Positions 34,030-46,100 of a DNA stretch of 64,000 nucleotides are shown piece after piece (positions within the stretch are counted from its first letter, which is position 1; every line of letters starts with the position of its first letter). Under the pieces are notes generated by a model. That model saw only the letters and a program-made list of their open reading frames with translations, ran no database searches and was not told the DNA's origin. The stretch covers positions 29,270,674 to 29,334,673 of the forward strand of contig JASEVX010000010.1 in the NCBI GenBank assembly GCA_031761405.1, written 5' to 3'. The stretch comes from Serripes groenlandicus. Taxonomy: Eukaryota > Mollusca > Bivalvia > Cardiida > Cardiidae. The position numbers and the translations under genes were made by a program.

Positions 34030-34530
34030 TGAAGACAAATATTGTAATCAATTAGGAATCATAATCAGCCTCAACGTAGGAAAACAGGCCTACGAACATT
34101 TACGACCAATTCAGTTTCAGATCAGTTTATTTATTCATCTACTCAAATCAATGCTCACATTTCTTACTAGAATATTCTTTAAAAGTAAAAAATGTTACAA
34201 GGAATAGTGCACATTTTGATCAAACTGTTCGAATGCTCAATCTGATCTGGAGCAATACTTGCCACAATTGTATTTATGCTAAGTTTCATATGTCGAGGCA
34301 CACATGGTTTTGTTTTGGCAAGCGATTACTTTAATGATCTAAAACCAAACGCAACACCAATAACATGTCTACACACATTGTTTGGATTTTTTGTACAAAT
34401 ATAAATGTATATCAATATACTTATTCATATGCAATGGGTATAATCTTCAAACGTTCGATTTGGTATATTCTATTTCATTTTATTTGGGTTTTACGACGCT
34501 ACAACATTATTTCAGATATATCACAGGGAC
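34030..34530. other. Non-coding stretch
   Basis: Two 60-codon frames (34025, 34365) lack any domain character. Nothing else was recognised. Confidence 0.5.
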
Positions 34531-34534
34531 AGTT

Positions 34535-34700
34535 GACTTATTCATGATCCCTGGGTAAAACAACCAGTACTAGGGTAGAACATGTGCCTTGCCCAAGGGC
34601 ACCCCACATTTGCCCTAGAATCGCGTCTGGGGATTGAAGCCGGGACGTTTTTATCAGTATCCAAGTGCGATTGAATTATACTTGTCACCATTGGGTCTTT
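34535..34700. repeat. Possible SINE-like fragment
   Basis: 'tgccttgcccaagggcaccc' followed by 'gattgaagccgggacg' resembles the reverse of a tRNA-type segment found in several metazoan SINEs. Boundaries are uncertain. Confidence 0.3.
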
Positions 34701-35075
34701 GAGAAGGTTATTATGTTAATGAATTAATTTAATTACTTTATGAACAACAAAAACAACAACAACTGCGACAACATTGATGACAACAATACCTTAATCTTGC
34801 AGTGTCTCTAAACTTTGTGTTCATTTTACAATGACACATTTACTTACTTTATACATTTTATAATCGTTTAATAAATACAATATATGAACTACTCACCAAA
34901 CCAGATTAAAATCAAATTATTCATTACAACACTTTACTTCTTTCTTATTTTTGTCTTCATATCTTGACTAAAATATCGGCTTCTGAAATGTAACTCAAAG
35001 TATTTAAAAGTCAACTTCTACCCACATGACACATATGATGTAAAATGTTGCTATCGAATTTGGAGAGTGTACTAT

Positions 35076-35368
35076 GGTTGATTGACTGAGGTTTAACACC
35101 GTCTTCAACACTTGTTCAGTCATAACATGGCGGCCAGTTCACCTATTGATATGTTTCCTGACTTTCTCACACCAGTAATACACACAACAACTTTTCCAAG
35201 CAACCGGCTGCTTTTCAACATAGATTAGCCCATTGATGAAAGATGAATAGCGCTACTCACAGTAACTTTTATTAAACGACGGAACATATGTTGGCCGAGC
35301 TTGAGTTCAAACTCACAACCCCTGGATAGACAGCCCGCGTCGCTGCCGACTGAGCTACCGGGGCTGGC
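35076..35368 (-). mobile_element. SINE family B, near full length
   Basis: On the minus strand it starts 'agccccggtagctcagtcgg' (A box), then 'ccaggggttgtgagtttgaa' (B box region), 'ggaaaagttgttgtgtgtat', and ends 'acggtgttaaacctcagtca'. It is the best reference copy for the family in this window. Confidence 0.75.
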
Positions 35369-35377
35369 TGCACTGTT

Positions 35378-35480
35378 GTCTTTTTCTTACATGCAAACGC
35401 ATTTTGACGTATGTGCAGCAGAATTCTTTAAAAAAAATGTTAGAAAAGCGGATATTTCTCATAATGAGTACGTTATTCTC
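35378..35480. mobile_element. TTAA-type MITE fragment
   Basis: 'cttacatgcaaacgcatttt', 'gtatgtgcagcagaattc' and 'tctcataatgagtacg' match the left half and core. Confidence 0.4.
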
Positions 35481-35559
35481 ATACATCATTGTTTTCTACT
35501 CATTCCAATGATTCAACATTGGTTAAGATATATTTGAACCCTTCCCTATTTTATTGTAA

Positions 35560-37320
35560 CCTGAACTAACCATTATTTTCATGCAGACTGCTTCCAAGCG
35601 TTGGCTGAAGACAACTATTGAAAACATTGCCGAGTAAAGCACACTTTCTCATGTTCTAAATACATTTCAGTTCTGACAGAAAATAACAATTCTCAAGTCT
35701 GAGATGTTACGTCACGTGTTGCTTAAGCAGATGACTGTTAACAAAGCATATCAGGTAAATGGAGAATAGTTCATCGATAATATATTTCTTCTATGATATG
35801 TTTAAAGTGTAAAGCCAGGTCTAAATCATGCCGTATTGAAAGATATCTAATCATTTTCCACATGTAGATGCCTTATGATTATATTTTTTTTAAAACATCG
35901 TTACAAAATGTCCCTTTTGAACTCGTAAAGGTAATTTTTGTTTTTAAAGTTTTGATAACAGTGCCAAAATGTCATTATTTCAAATTCTTATCATAGTATT
36001 CAATCTACAATGGTTTGCTGAGTGTTTGCTGAGTGTAGCAGTTTAGTTGACGATATGTTTAAAATGAGACCACAATACGTCGCCCTGATCTATAACATAA
36101 ATAAAATCACTTAATTCAATAGCTATTGGTAATTTATGTCGTTAGGGTACTTCTAACACAAAAAGTCTCGCATGTACGTAGTTATTTCTCCGATAAAAAA
36201 AATAGATTTTTACAATATACTACAACGAATTTTTTTATTTTAATGTCTTTGAATGGTTTTGTTTTATTTTCATCTTTTTTTAAATGTAGTCTTGTTAAAG
36301 TGAACATACGTTCATGGGATTATTGATGATATCTTTTATTATCATTTACGGATTCAACAACCTTTCACAACGAGGTAAGTTGTTAATTATAATTTGCCTC
36401 TTAATCTAACATTATAAATTGAGTAATTTCAGACATGTAGACGCATTGTGTCGCATCTGCAGCAAACAACGTATGAAAACCTCAAGGGAAAACAACTGAT
36501 TATAATCATTTTTCTCTTTCCGTTTTTCAAATTGTTTCCAACTCAATCCAATTATTCTACGTAACAGATTTATGTTATTTCACACTGATGCATATACATT
36601 ATTAATTCATTCGATGTTCATTATAAAAAGGGATGCCGTAGATTTAACTGCTGGTATTGTATACGTTGATATTCTTTCTTCCATTGCCAACTTCAGGGAA
36701 ATCCGGTGTCTCGGAAGCTCCAATGGAATTATAGTGGGGAAAAAATGTTAAATTGCTCCCACGAATTAGTTAATCAGTGGATAATTCTATTTCAAACGAT
36801 TACGTTAGGAAAACCTTTGCTCTTTAATATGATATTTTTAATATGATTCTATGAATTTCACAACTTCGGGCACTCAAAGTTACATTGAAATAAGAAGGTG
36901 ATAAATCTGATACTGCTTTATTAAAGCATTTAAAAACATCCGATTCCTTCATGTCAAACAGTGCAAGCTGCAGAATTGTTTTTCCTTTCATTTGTATTTA
37001 TTGAAATCGTTATTTCATAAATATGTTTTGGTCCTTTTTGAACATTTATGTAACATTCGGTAACTCATCAAGGTGAAATGCCTGTGTATTGGTGTTTGCG
37101 ATATTGTGTCATCTCAGCCGGGTATCAATACCCCACCCCAAACCCTTATCAGCTTATCCCGCCTTTTATTAAGGAAGTTGACTAACCATATTGATTTTTG
37201 TATAATTTTATGAGTATAAATTTCAACAACAGAAGGATAAACAAAAACTTAATTTAAATCAAAGAATAAAGAGGCCTACAATAAACTGTTTACGTTAAAA
37301 GAATTATAAACAGCTCTGAA
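35560..37320. other. AT-rich non-coding stretch with one MITE remnant
   Basis: Only 36425-36545 is recognisable (MITE blocks 'cagacatgtagacgc' and 'cgcatctgcagcaaacaac'). The rest is AT-rich without a credible frame. Confidence 0.5.
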
Positions 37321-37330
37321 AAAGTGACAT

Positions 37331-37711
37331 GTTACCGCTGCGGGTTCAGATGATATACACTATCAATTACTTAAACATTTACCTTTTCGGTCCCGTTCTT
37401 GTTTACTTGACGTTTATAATCAGGTTTGACGAACGGGAAGAATCCCGGGTTCTTGGAAAGAGGCCATCGTTATTCCACTTCCCCAACCTGCTAAAGATAC
37501 AACTAATCCTGGTAATTATCGCACCATAGCCTTAACCAGCTGTATATGTAAAACCATGGAAAGAATGGTCAACGACAGACTTGTTTGGTTTCTTGAAAAG
37601 AACAAACTTATCACAAGTGTACATTCTGGTTTTCGTAAACATGGAAGCACAATGGATCATTTGATCCGTTTTAAAACATTTATCCGTGAAGCTTTTACAA
37701 ACAAGAGGCCC
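37331..37711 (+). pseudogene. LINE reverse-transcriptase fragment
   Basis: A frame starting 'AAGSDDIHYQLLKHLP' and running through 'GRIPGSWKEAIVIPLPQPAK', 'NPGNYRTIALTSCICKTMER' and 'LITSVHSGFRKHGSTMDHL' is the fingers and early palm of a non-LTR reverse transcriptase. It has one in-frame TGA after 'LLDVYNQV'. The element is 5'-truncated, and the catalytic YADD region is missing because a different repeat takes over at about 37700. Confidence 0.8.
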
Positions 37712-38080
37712 AAGAGGGCCAGTATCGCTCCACGGCCATAAAGCAAGAATCAAATCTCAAGACAGCCCTGCCCCCTGGTGGCCATGTTTTTTACCAACCA
37801 CCATGGCTAAAAGGAATCTTGAAGAGTGTCACCCAAGGAATGTTTCTGCAAAATTATTTGAAAATCGGCCTGACACTTTCGGAGGAGAGGCTATTTTAAG
37901 TTTTCACTATAGCCATATAAGGCAAAATAGCCCCACCCCCTGGCGGCCATGTTTTTTTACAAATCAACATGGCTTAAAGGAATCTAATAGGGAGTCACCC
38001 AAGGAACATTTCTACAAAATTATTTGAAAATCTTATAAGGCAAAAAAGCCCCGCCCTCTGGCGGCCACGTTTTTCGTATA
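37705..38080. repeat. Dispersed repeat inserted in the LINE
   Basis: It begins 'acaagaggcccaagagggcc'. It contains three diverged copies of 'agccccgccctctggcggcc'-type sequence (37763, 37930, 38047) and two of 'tcacccaaggaa' with 'aaaattatttgaaaatc'. LINE coding sequence stops at its left edge, and a later LINE segment resumes at its right edge. Confidence 0.7.
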
Positions 38081-39185
38081 GAAGCTAATGAACCACCCTT
38101 ATTTTTACGCCGACAAAAACTAGCTATGGAGTATTATTTGAATCTTAAGTCTAACCCTTCAAATCCCACTTGTTTTTAAACCTTTATACAAGGAAATAGT
38201 TTTAAAGAAGGAACGGGTAATACTGCCTTCTGGTATCCGTTACGGTCCTGAAGTCGCTAAGCTTGATGTTGATCTTGAGGACATCGTGAGGCAGGAGATT
38301 TCAGATTCTCCACCTTGGACTCTAAATAGTCCATCATTCATTTATGATCTTGCGACCGATAAAAAGGCCTGAACAGATCCTATTGTTTTTAAATCCAAGT
38401 ATATGGAAATTAAAAATACATATTTTAACTTTGAGCGTATTTATACAGATGGATCTAAGGATGGCAAAAAGGCTGCTGCCGCCGCAGTTTCTGATGGCGA
38501 TTTGATAAAATTTCGGTTGCCAAATAATGCTTCTATATTTTATGCCGAGGTAAAGGCAATGGACCATATTGAATCCGCAGGTTACTGGTGTTATATAATT
38601 TTTACTGACTCATTGTCTGCTATGCAGGCACTTCAAAATGACAAAATAGAGAACCCTTTTATTGTAAACCTCCTTTCTAAGTTATCGCGTATTTGTGCAA
38701 CGTCACATGTAGCATTTTGCTGGAACCCCAGTCATATGGGCATTCCCGTTAACGAACAGGCTGACTTGGCAGCAAATCTGCTATAACACAAGATATTTTA
38801 CCTTTTAAAATACCTTACTCCGATTTTAAACCTGTAATACTTGTTTTACTTTACGATGAGTGGCAAAGTGATTGGAATGAACAAGTAAATAATAAACTCC
38901 ACTCAATCAAGGCAGTACTTGGTGAGTGGCTGCCAGCTTTGAGATCCTTTCGTCGAGAAGAAATTGGTCTTGCTCGTTTACGCATTGGACACACATGGTC
39001 ATCTCATGCATACTTACTGAAAGGTGAGGAAGCACCTCAATGTATTCCATGTTTTACACAGCTTTTAATACAGCACATTCTTCAGGAATGTGCTGATTTC
39101 GCCCCAACACGTGATATATTTGCTCAAAGTATGCGTCAGCACTTTGAGTCTGTCAAACCTGATTTTTTTATTAGGGAAATTAATA
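38070..39185 (+). pseudogene. LINE 3' part: RNase H and C-terminal zinc knuckle
   Basis: It resumes at 'IEANEPPLFLRRQKLAMEYY'. It is then frame-broken until 38403-38786, where an RNase H domain keeps its carboxylates: 'IYTDGSKDG', 'AEVKAM', 'FTDSLSAMQ' and 'NEQADLAA'. After a one-base shift, 'GEWLPALRSFRREEIGLARL' and 'RIGHTWSSHAYLL' lead to a CxxC...H...C knuckle ('CIPCF', 'HILQEC'). RT followed by RNase H fits an I- or Jockey-group element. It ends at the assembly gap, so the 3' end is unknown. Confidence 0.8.
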
Positions 39186-39385
39186 NNNNNNNNNNNNNNN
39201 NNNNNNNNNNNNNNNNNNNNNNNNNNNNNNNNNNNNNNNNNNNNNNNNNNNNNNNNNNNNNNNNNNNNNNNNNNNNNNNNNNNNNNNNNNNNNNNNNNNN
39301 NNNNNNNNNNNNNNNNNNNNNNNNNNNNNNNNNNNNNNNNNNNNNNNNNNNNNNNNNNNNNNNNNNNNNNNNNNNNNNNNNNNNN
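39186..39385. other. Assembly gap, 200 N
   Basis: Exactly 200 N lie inside the LINE relic, probably a placeholder length. The LINE 3' end, and possibly some 5' sequence of the gene that follows, may be missing. Confidence 0.98.
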
Positions 39386-39983
39386 CTGGACAGTCTGCTT
39401 TGATTGAATCTAACATCTTTATATGTGAAATTTCTATTATTGTTTATGTTTCTTTACATGTCACCTTTAAAGTCTCATACAAACAATATAAAGCAAGGAA
39501 TATTCCAAAATATAATAAACAATGGATTATTTCTCCAGTTTCTATTAGATTCTTCATAACAGGAGTTAGTTTTAATCATAGGACTCAGAAAAACTATCAT
39601 ATAGACAAAGAACACATTACCAGAACCATGTTATTTCCTCGATATTAAAAAGGCTGAGATATTGAGCTGCATGTACAATTTAATTTTCCTTTCTAATTAA
39701 CTAAGATAAATAATAAGACAATGCAACAAGGAAATAATTAATGGATGGTGATGTAGATGTACAGGCGGATTTTTGTGTACATTATTGTTATGTATCCCTA
39801 GGGTATGTTCATAGGAAAAGAAAGAATATATACCGATATAAGATACAAGTAGATCTATGTTATAGACATTGTAATATGTATAGTTGTATAGTGAATGAAA
39901 CACGATGAAGTTGAAACTGCATGTACACGACATATACTACTGACATATCACTTAGACAAAAAATACGTGTTTTCATTTTCCAG

Positions 39984-40125
39984 TTTACTGATCAACATTT
40001 AAGAGATGAGCATTGGTTTAACATCAGACGAGGAAAAGTTTCTAGATGCTGTCAGATCGCGTAACAAAGGAACCATTGCATTTCTTCTTAAATCCAGAAA
40101 GGTTGATATCGACGTTAAAGATGAG
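39984..40125 (+). CDS. Exon 1 of ANK-ZU5-UPA-DD gene (start codon, N-terminal ankyrin repeat)
   Basis: The acceptor 'tttcattttccag' ends at 39983, so at least one 5' non-coding exon should exist upstream. The ATG at 40006 is preceded in frame by TAA two codons earlier, which fixes the start. The 40 codons include 'SDEEKFLDAVRSRNKGTIAF' and 'KVDIDVKDE', the first ankyrin helix pair. The donor 'gag|gtaaag' follows at 40125, phase 0. Confidence 0.75.
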
Positions 40126-43100
40126 GTAAAGAATGTATGGACTCTATTCATTAAAACTTGGTTACTTTTCACATTTGATATAATTGATCGCCTGAGTAAA
40201 TGTTATCAATATCTTTTAGTTATCTACATTTGTCTAATGAGATCTTTAACAAATGGCGTAACATTCCTGCGGACCTCGACTTAATTGTTTGCAATTTATC
40301 AATACTTTTACAGAACAAAAACTATCATAAAACTGCATACCAAATTTTCGACCAGGTTATAAAGTTATCGTAGATATAATAAACGGATGAATGCGATCCG
40401 GGTGTTTACAAAAGTTTACGTTTATCCGGATGTTACACAACCGAGACGAGCTTAATGGTGTCATCAATAAATGTTAATATTTACGGCATGCAAACTTTCA
40501 AATACTTTCTGTCATCCTTTCTGAACATAGAGCACAAGAGGCCGGCTTTTGGTCATCTAATCTATGCAGAAGATAACATCAGGTATGCCTAATTTATTGG
40601 CCATCTTGCTGCACCTAATATGCAATCCATAGAGGTGAATGTTTAACACTGGCAAGTTTAAGTTAATATAGATATTGAGATGACATTTTGACTGAGGCAC
40701 ATCGGGGCCAGAATGTTAGCTCTATTATTAAATTACTATCGACACACACAACATGCAAAAATGACAAGCGGTTTTGAAATATATTTAAAACAGAACCAGT
40801 TGGATAATTCGAAGAAACACATTTTAGCATCTCATCACTAGTTGCAATCTGTATATATGTTGTTTGTTAGCGTTGTTTACCCTCGCACTCGGAAATATTG
40901 CTATTTGGCGAGAACATCTTTATCTAGGTCGTAGGTGGACTATTTATGTTGAAATACATTTTTGTAAATAAATTAATTTGTGTGGAGTTTTCAACTTTGA
41001 AATTAAAACATTTGTGAGAAAAAGATCATTTTCCCGTGTGTTTCCTGGAGCTATTATGTTCTCTTGTAACATTATCGTTCCACATTCCAAAGATTCGGAC
41101 GAACCTACATACTTATTGCGACGCATACAATTGTTTTACATGATTTTGCTTTAAAATCTGTGGCAAATAAAAGATAATTCCTCATAATTAGGAAATAGTC
41201 CTTTTGCAAACAGTTGTTTGTACTCAGTATGTTAATCATAATTTCATATATACTCATTTTCGTCTGCTGCTGATTCATTGTGGTTAGAACAAATTAGAAA
41301 TATATATCGACATGAACATTTAATGCAATGGTTGCATTTTAAGATATATTTACATATTTTATGGATCCGTCAATTTCCCTCGCAGTTTAATTGATCAAAG
41401 TTAGACGAAGAGCGACCTTCCGGAACTTGCGACCTACGATAATCCAGAGACACGCACACTGAGTAAAGTCTTAACGGTCGACTATTAGTTGTAGTATCGT
41501 CTTGAACGGTTATGATAATTGAGTTAAAGTCGGTTTAAGCCTTATACGACGAAATGGCTGTTCGTGCAGACAATATCAGATCAGACTATTCACATTTGCT
41601 GGATAAACTTGATCAACACTTGACGCAAACGTCCAAACATAGGTTTGTAACTACATATAAAAATAATTATTATATTATTGTATGGTTTCTCAAGTTGGCC
41701 ATTCCCGGCTAAGTTGGTTCTTCTTAGTGTAAATAACTTATGAACATTTTACAGAATGGTTGTACTGGCGTCCACTACTGCTGTAATGCAGCCGATCTGT
41801 CATCATTGAGCCTACTTCTTGAATATGGAGCGAGAACAGATGTGTTTGATAATGTAAGTAAAATCTTTTTTTAACGTTTTGAAACATAACCATGTATTTC
41901 GACCATGGATGCAAGTCCTAAGTCCACCAAATATCTATCTACCTTAAATTCCGAATAGGATATGTAAAAGGTATCATTTTTTCTGACACAATTTAGTTCA
42001 GTTTGCAGACGTTTAGAATCTTAATCTTATATGTGTCTAAATGCATTAACTATGTTTCAGAGTGGTATGGCTCCTATGCATTACGCAACACAAAAAGACG
42101 CCGTGGAAGCAGTGGCACTTTTAATAGTTTACAAAGGAGATGTAGACCTGACGAACACGGTATGTACAAAGTTGGTCGCGGTACACGAACACTAATTCAC
42201 CTTCTGGACTCTACGATCAGTGGAGATTCACGTATTAATGTTTTGTTATGTTTTCTTTCTGTAAGCATGACAACGTACATTACATCGTTTGCACCAAAAT
42301 GATGAATCTGGGCTTTGAAAGTTTACCAAAGTTGGCTGCGTTCTGTACCTTTTAAATCTGTGTAATAAATATGTGGCAATTTAATCTTCTATGATTAAGA
42401 ACTAACGTGTGCGTATTATAGTCATTTTATTGTTAAATTGTTTTGTCAAATATAAGGATATCAGTCTATGAAATGTAGAAACTTTTTTTTAATTTTGTTT
42501 TTTTAAGGGGTATTTCTATACTTCTATAGTACAACAATGCAGCGAAAAATATGAACATACATATTTAAAAATGTATACATATATTTATGTCTACTAGTTT
42601 TAAGATATCTCAACGAATAAAGTTTATGTTGAAGATGAAAAACAGTTTTAAAAAGTTGCCTATCATTGGGCTAAGTCAGTACTTTACAAATGATTTGCTT
42701 GAAGCTAACATAAATAAAAGTACTCTGGAATACTGCAAAACGGGTTAAATTAATTCAAAGATGTTGATTGTACTTGAAAGAAAACATGGATAACAGTGTG
42801 TGAAGGGTTACGAAAAATGATAACTCAATATTCTGTTAATTTTGTTTCGTTTACACACTTACTGCATACAAAATAACAAAGAAACGTTTTAATTAATAGA
42901 AATGTATATTTAATTTGTTTGGGGTTTATGGAATAAAAATCTTCAAATCAGGAAACAGAAAATGAGCGATAGTATCAACACCAATTTACTATAACCTGTA
43001 CACTTTACACAATAATATATGTACGTCCGACGTAAACTTTTGCATAGAAGAAAGTCGATATCACTTTACTCCGCTGAATTGATGATAAATGTATATGTGT

Positions 43101-46100
43101 TTGAGTGCCTCCATAAATGTACATGAACCTGACCTTCAACAGTAGATAAATTATGTATGTTAACTATCTCTTGAAAAATTACTTAGGAAAAACATGAGGT
43201 GTTTCCTTTGTGTATTGTAATGCGCAATAAAGAAACAAGCGTGGATTCTCCACAACCTAAGATATATTTTTATCCGTTAAACAACATATCAATAAATGTA
43301 ACTTATATCCTTTTGCAAACATACAACACATCGGATATTTGTCGGCGGGCTATTTATGTATTTAAGAGAGGAAGCAAACACAAGGCTTGACATCCGATTC
43401 CCCCGACAATATTGATCATGTTAACATGTACGTTATTCGGGTGTCTCCAGCCATTTCAGGGAAGTTATCGAATTTGGTGTAACATGCGAAATTATCTACT
43501 AAATCAAACCCATGAATATGTGTGTTTCCTGATACTTTTTTGTCAACAGTAACTGTGTAATTAGTTATTGACAAATGACATTTGTCTATTTTAAATATTC
43601 AATACGAATTGGTGAACCAGTTTACAGTGCTCACACATTTTTTTGGCGACTGAACGGTCAACATCCGTCATAACGGGTTTGATTACAAAAGTCTGGTTAA
43701 ATTGCTTCCCAATTGAAAATAACGACTACATCTTTTATATAGATAGAAAATCGTTCAGAGCTACAATTCTCTGCGGTTATATTGTAAGACCACGAGAAAT
43801 AAATGAGTGACAAATTTGATGTCATCTATTTGTAGTCAATGTCTTTCAAAAATGTCAGAAAATGGAATTTCCGGAGATATACATTAAAAAGAATAACAAA
43901 AATAAATTGGTAGAACAATTCAATTACAGCGGAAGACAGACGTCGAAACAATGATACTGTTAAAGACAATTTTAATATCCCTTTTGCATCCGTATTTATC
44001 AAACACACTTCAATGATCGTCGGTGATATTGCATTTCCGTGGATTTATTGTCGTGTTTACAGAGAATGTCTCTCAATTTCGTTGTCTTGAAGACTGATAG
44101 TAAGTATATGACATTTGCAGTCATTGTCCAGACTACTTAGCAATATATACAGGTTAACAGAACGACAATATATTTACGAACAAGAAGATCACTTAAGTTC
44201 CTTATCTGGAAAACGAATAATAAGTGTATGACATTTTCTGTCATTGTTCGGAAATCTAAGTCATACATATACAGGTTTACAGAATGACAACAGACGTTGA
44301 GGCTGAGTTTTCACCCTTTAAAATAACACCATTGTTTTGACATAAACTGATTCTATTTTTCCAACAATGATTTTATTTCATTTTCGAACAAAACACCCGA
44401 TTCCACTAGGGCCTTTATTGCGTAAAGTGGTCAAGTTGAATCGCAACCATGCATGACATTATTAAAAGACGAGCGGGTATGAACAAACAGGGCTATAATT
44501 AGTGTCAGTAATTACACGTGTATCTCTTCAAAAATCTGCGAACAGTGAAAGCATGAGTATGCACGGGTTTATATATTTAATAAGATCAGTTTTCACTTGA
44601 CGTAGCTCAATTCATTAAATATTTTAGTCCAGTTATGATAAAAATGTGTCTTGTGACAAAAACAAATGGTGTATGCGTATTTGGTTATCGACGCGTTACA
44701 GGGACCGGAACTTTTATACCAAATACTACATGATTCGAACCTAAAGAGATGCGGTTTTAATACACCAGCACATAGTGGAGATTCAGGCGTGACAAGGCAT
44801 CCGCACTGTCTCACACGATTATCTGTCGTCCGTATCAAGGTTCCAAATCGGTATTTATGACGCAGCTCACATGCAATGGTCTTTGGTATATATTGACAAC
44901 ATCAATTATAATTGCATCCGTATTGAATGGTAATATGTTCGTTTGTGTACTATGCTTGATAACGATACAACAATATGGTAGGCCATTGCTGCCACAGTAT
45001 ACAGTATGTGTTTGTTTGCTTGTGTAGTCTTTACTATGTCATGCTATACTCTTGTATGTTATGTACACAGATGCATGTGTTAGGTGTATATTCCGTTTTG
45101 TTATGTGCACACTTTATTATATTATGTATTCCTCATTTTGTTATATGCATACTTCATTATGTTATATACTCTTAGCTTAATGTGATGTGTACATTTCGTT
45201 TTATTATATGCAATATACGTTAAAATATGTACACATGTCATTATGTGATGTCTACTGGTCACTATGTCTAGTGTATTATCCATTTCGTTAATTGGTTATG
45301 GGATGTTTACCGAGAATCATCTCGTGTGCGTGCTCGATGTTTTATGTGTACCGATCTTTATACGATGTATATCGATCACTATACATTGTCTATCCTCGAT
45401 TTTGCTATGGGAATACTTCGTTATGTGATGCTTTCCATGCATTATATCCCGTTCACTTTCCCATGTGTATGTGCACAATTGAGTACTTGATGTATACCGA
45501 TCATTATCTCTTGTGCATTTACCATTTCGATATATGTACCGACCGAAAATGATGTGATGTTTCATAAATCATATCTTGAATCTTATGTGTAGTTTGTTTC
45601 TTTCTCCAGAAAACTGGGAAGACTGCTCTACATTACGCATGTGAATTCAACAGTGGATATGTGATAAAATTTCTCCTTCACTGTGGTGCAGATTTTAGAC
45701 TTTCAGACAATGTGAGTAATTATTGATTACTTATTCCAAACCTATATTCCTTCCATTATACGGGAGTATATGCCTTTGGTCAAACGCTTACCTCGCTGAA
45801 GTAGCAGTGAGTGGTAGGAATATATTATATACTGGTTTAACATTTTGCTTTTCATCGTTGGCGCTAAAGGTATAGTTCTACAAATAATGCAACCGTGTCA
45901 AGCTTACTATCTCGTATGCGACAAATGTTGGTTGGCATTCAAAGAGGTATCAATATCGAAGAAACACATAATTAATACAAAGTTATTATGTACGTGTATA
46001 TTCAAAGCAAGTTACACTATTCTAATTCACAGACTCGCAAATGCCCGGACATCACACCTAGATTAGTTGATTACAACTTAGATATACAGCAAGCGTTTAA

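Noticed and set aside
35300..35368. tRNA gene candidates at SINE heads (also 16440, 8190, 33420)
   Set aside because: A and B boxes are present but cloverleaf pairing is incomplete and each is followed by a SINE body.
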